From positions 1 through 60,912 of the IMG/VR virus record IMGVR_UViG_3300003691_000005: a stretch of 60,912 bases of DNA; one strand, 5' to 3'. Shown one piece after another: positions 60,790-60,912 of the stretch. A model generated the notes under the pieces. The model saw nothing but the letters and a program-made list of their open reading frames with translations. It made no database searches and was not told the DNA's origin. Source of the DNA: a virus. A program made the position numbers and the translations under genes. The number at the start of each line of letters is the position of its first letter. Position 1 is the first letter of the stretch.

Positions 60790-60912
60790 ATGCCTGTATA
60801 CAATCACTTAGACGCCCCAGTTTAGCCGCTAAGCTATTATTATTAGTACACCAAGGCCCTGCTATGGCTATAATTGTTTAAATTCACTGCGTTTATCCCT
60901 TGAGGTCTCATG

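Overview
The window is a 60.9 kb piece of a tailed bacteriophage genome, or of a prophage with the same layout. The left edge cuts through the small terminase gene, so this is part of a longer molecule. The order small terminase, large terminase, portal, scaffold, N4-gp56-like coat, head-tail adaptor, tail nozzle and tail fibre, followed by huge polyvalent proteins, points to a short-tailed (podovirus-like) particle. I see no tape measure, sheath or baseplate set and no N4-type virion RNA polymerase. NinG, DUF1367, SSB with a gammaproteobacterial-type acidic tail, sigma70-like promoters and intrinsic terminators suggest a gammaproteobacterial host. Carbohydrate-binding-like and discoidin-like fibre domains are common in aquatic phages. 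The host genus cannot be told from sequence alone. No integrase, DNA polymerase, primase or helicase is visible.

Layout. (1) 0-4.5 kb: DNA packaging with several tiny zinc-ribbon and membrane ORFs. (2) 4.5-14.7 kb: portal, scaffold-like protein, coat, adaptor, nozzle and first fibre. (3) 14.7-30.9 kb: proteins likely carried in the particle, including a GNAT-like protein, a 2329-residue polyvalent protein (ParB-like, SAP-like and C5-methyltransferase-like domains) and a 1562-residue polyvalent protein with a zincin-like motif. (4) 30.9-34.3 kb: a 987-residue multidomain fibre and its probable partner. (5) 34.3-37.4 kb, minus strand: coiled-coil protein, YqaJ-type exonuclease, RecT, and a small HTH protein with an apparently leaderless promoter. 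(6) 37.4-45.1 kb, plus strand: SSB, a long non-coding stretch with a candidate small RNA and paired repeats, a replication-associated protein, a cluster of small coiled-coil genes with reused DNA blocks and attC-like hairpins, then DUF1367 and NinG. (7) 45.2-47.1 kb: lysis (M15 peptidase and several membrane proteins). (8) 47.1-53.5 kb: a second virion-type structural cluster placed after lysis. (9) 53.5-60.8 kb: short operons of small accessory genes, including DUF932 and RadC-like proteins.

The most interesting signal is regulatory. Six separate genes (39431, 53546, 54756, 55803, 57078, 58719) share a GAGARCC leader just before the start codon. In most of them this segment can pair with an upstream arm and hide the ribosome-binding site. 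Five of the six also carry a near-palindrome of the form ACA-N3-TGT inside the promoter. This looks like one regulon under a shared transcription factor with a second, RNA-level control. Other leads are a minus-strand small RNA at 38.7-38.8 kb and a duplicated attC-like cassette module at 41.06-41.92 kb.
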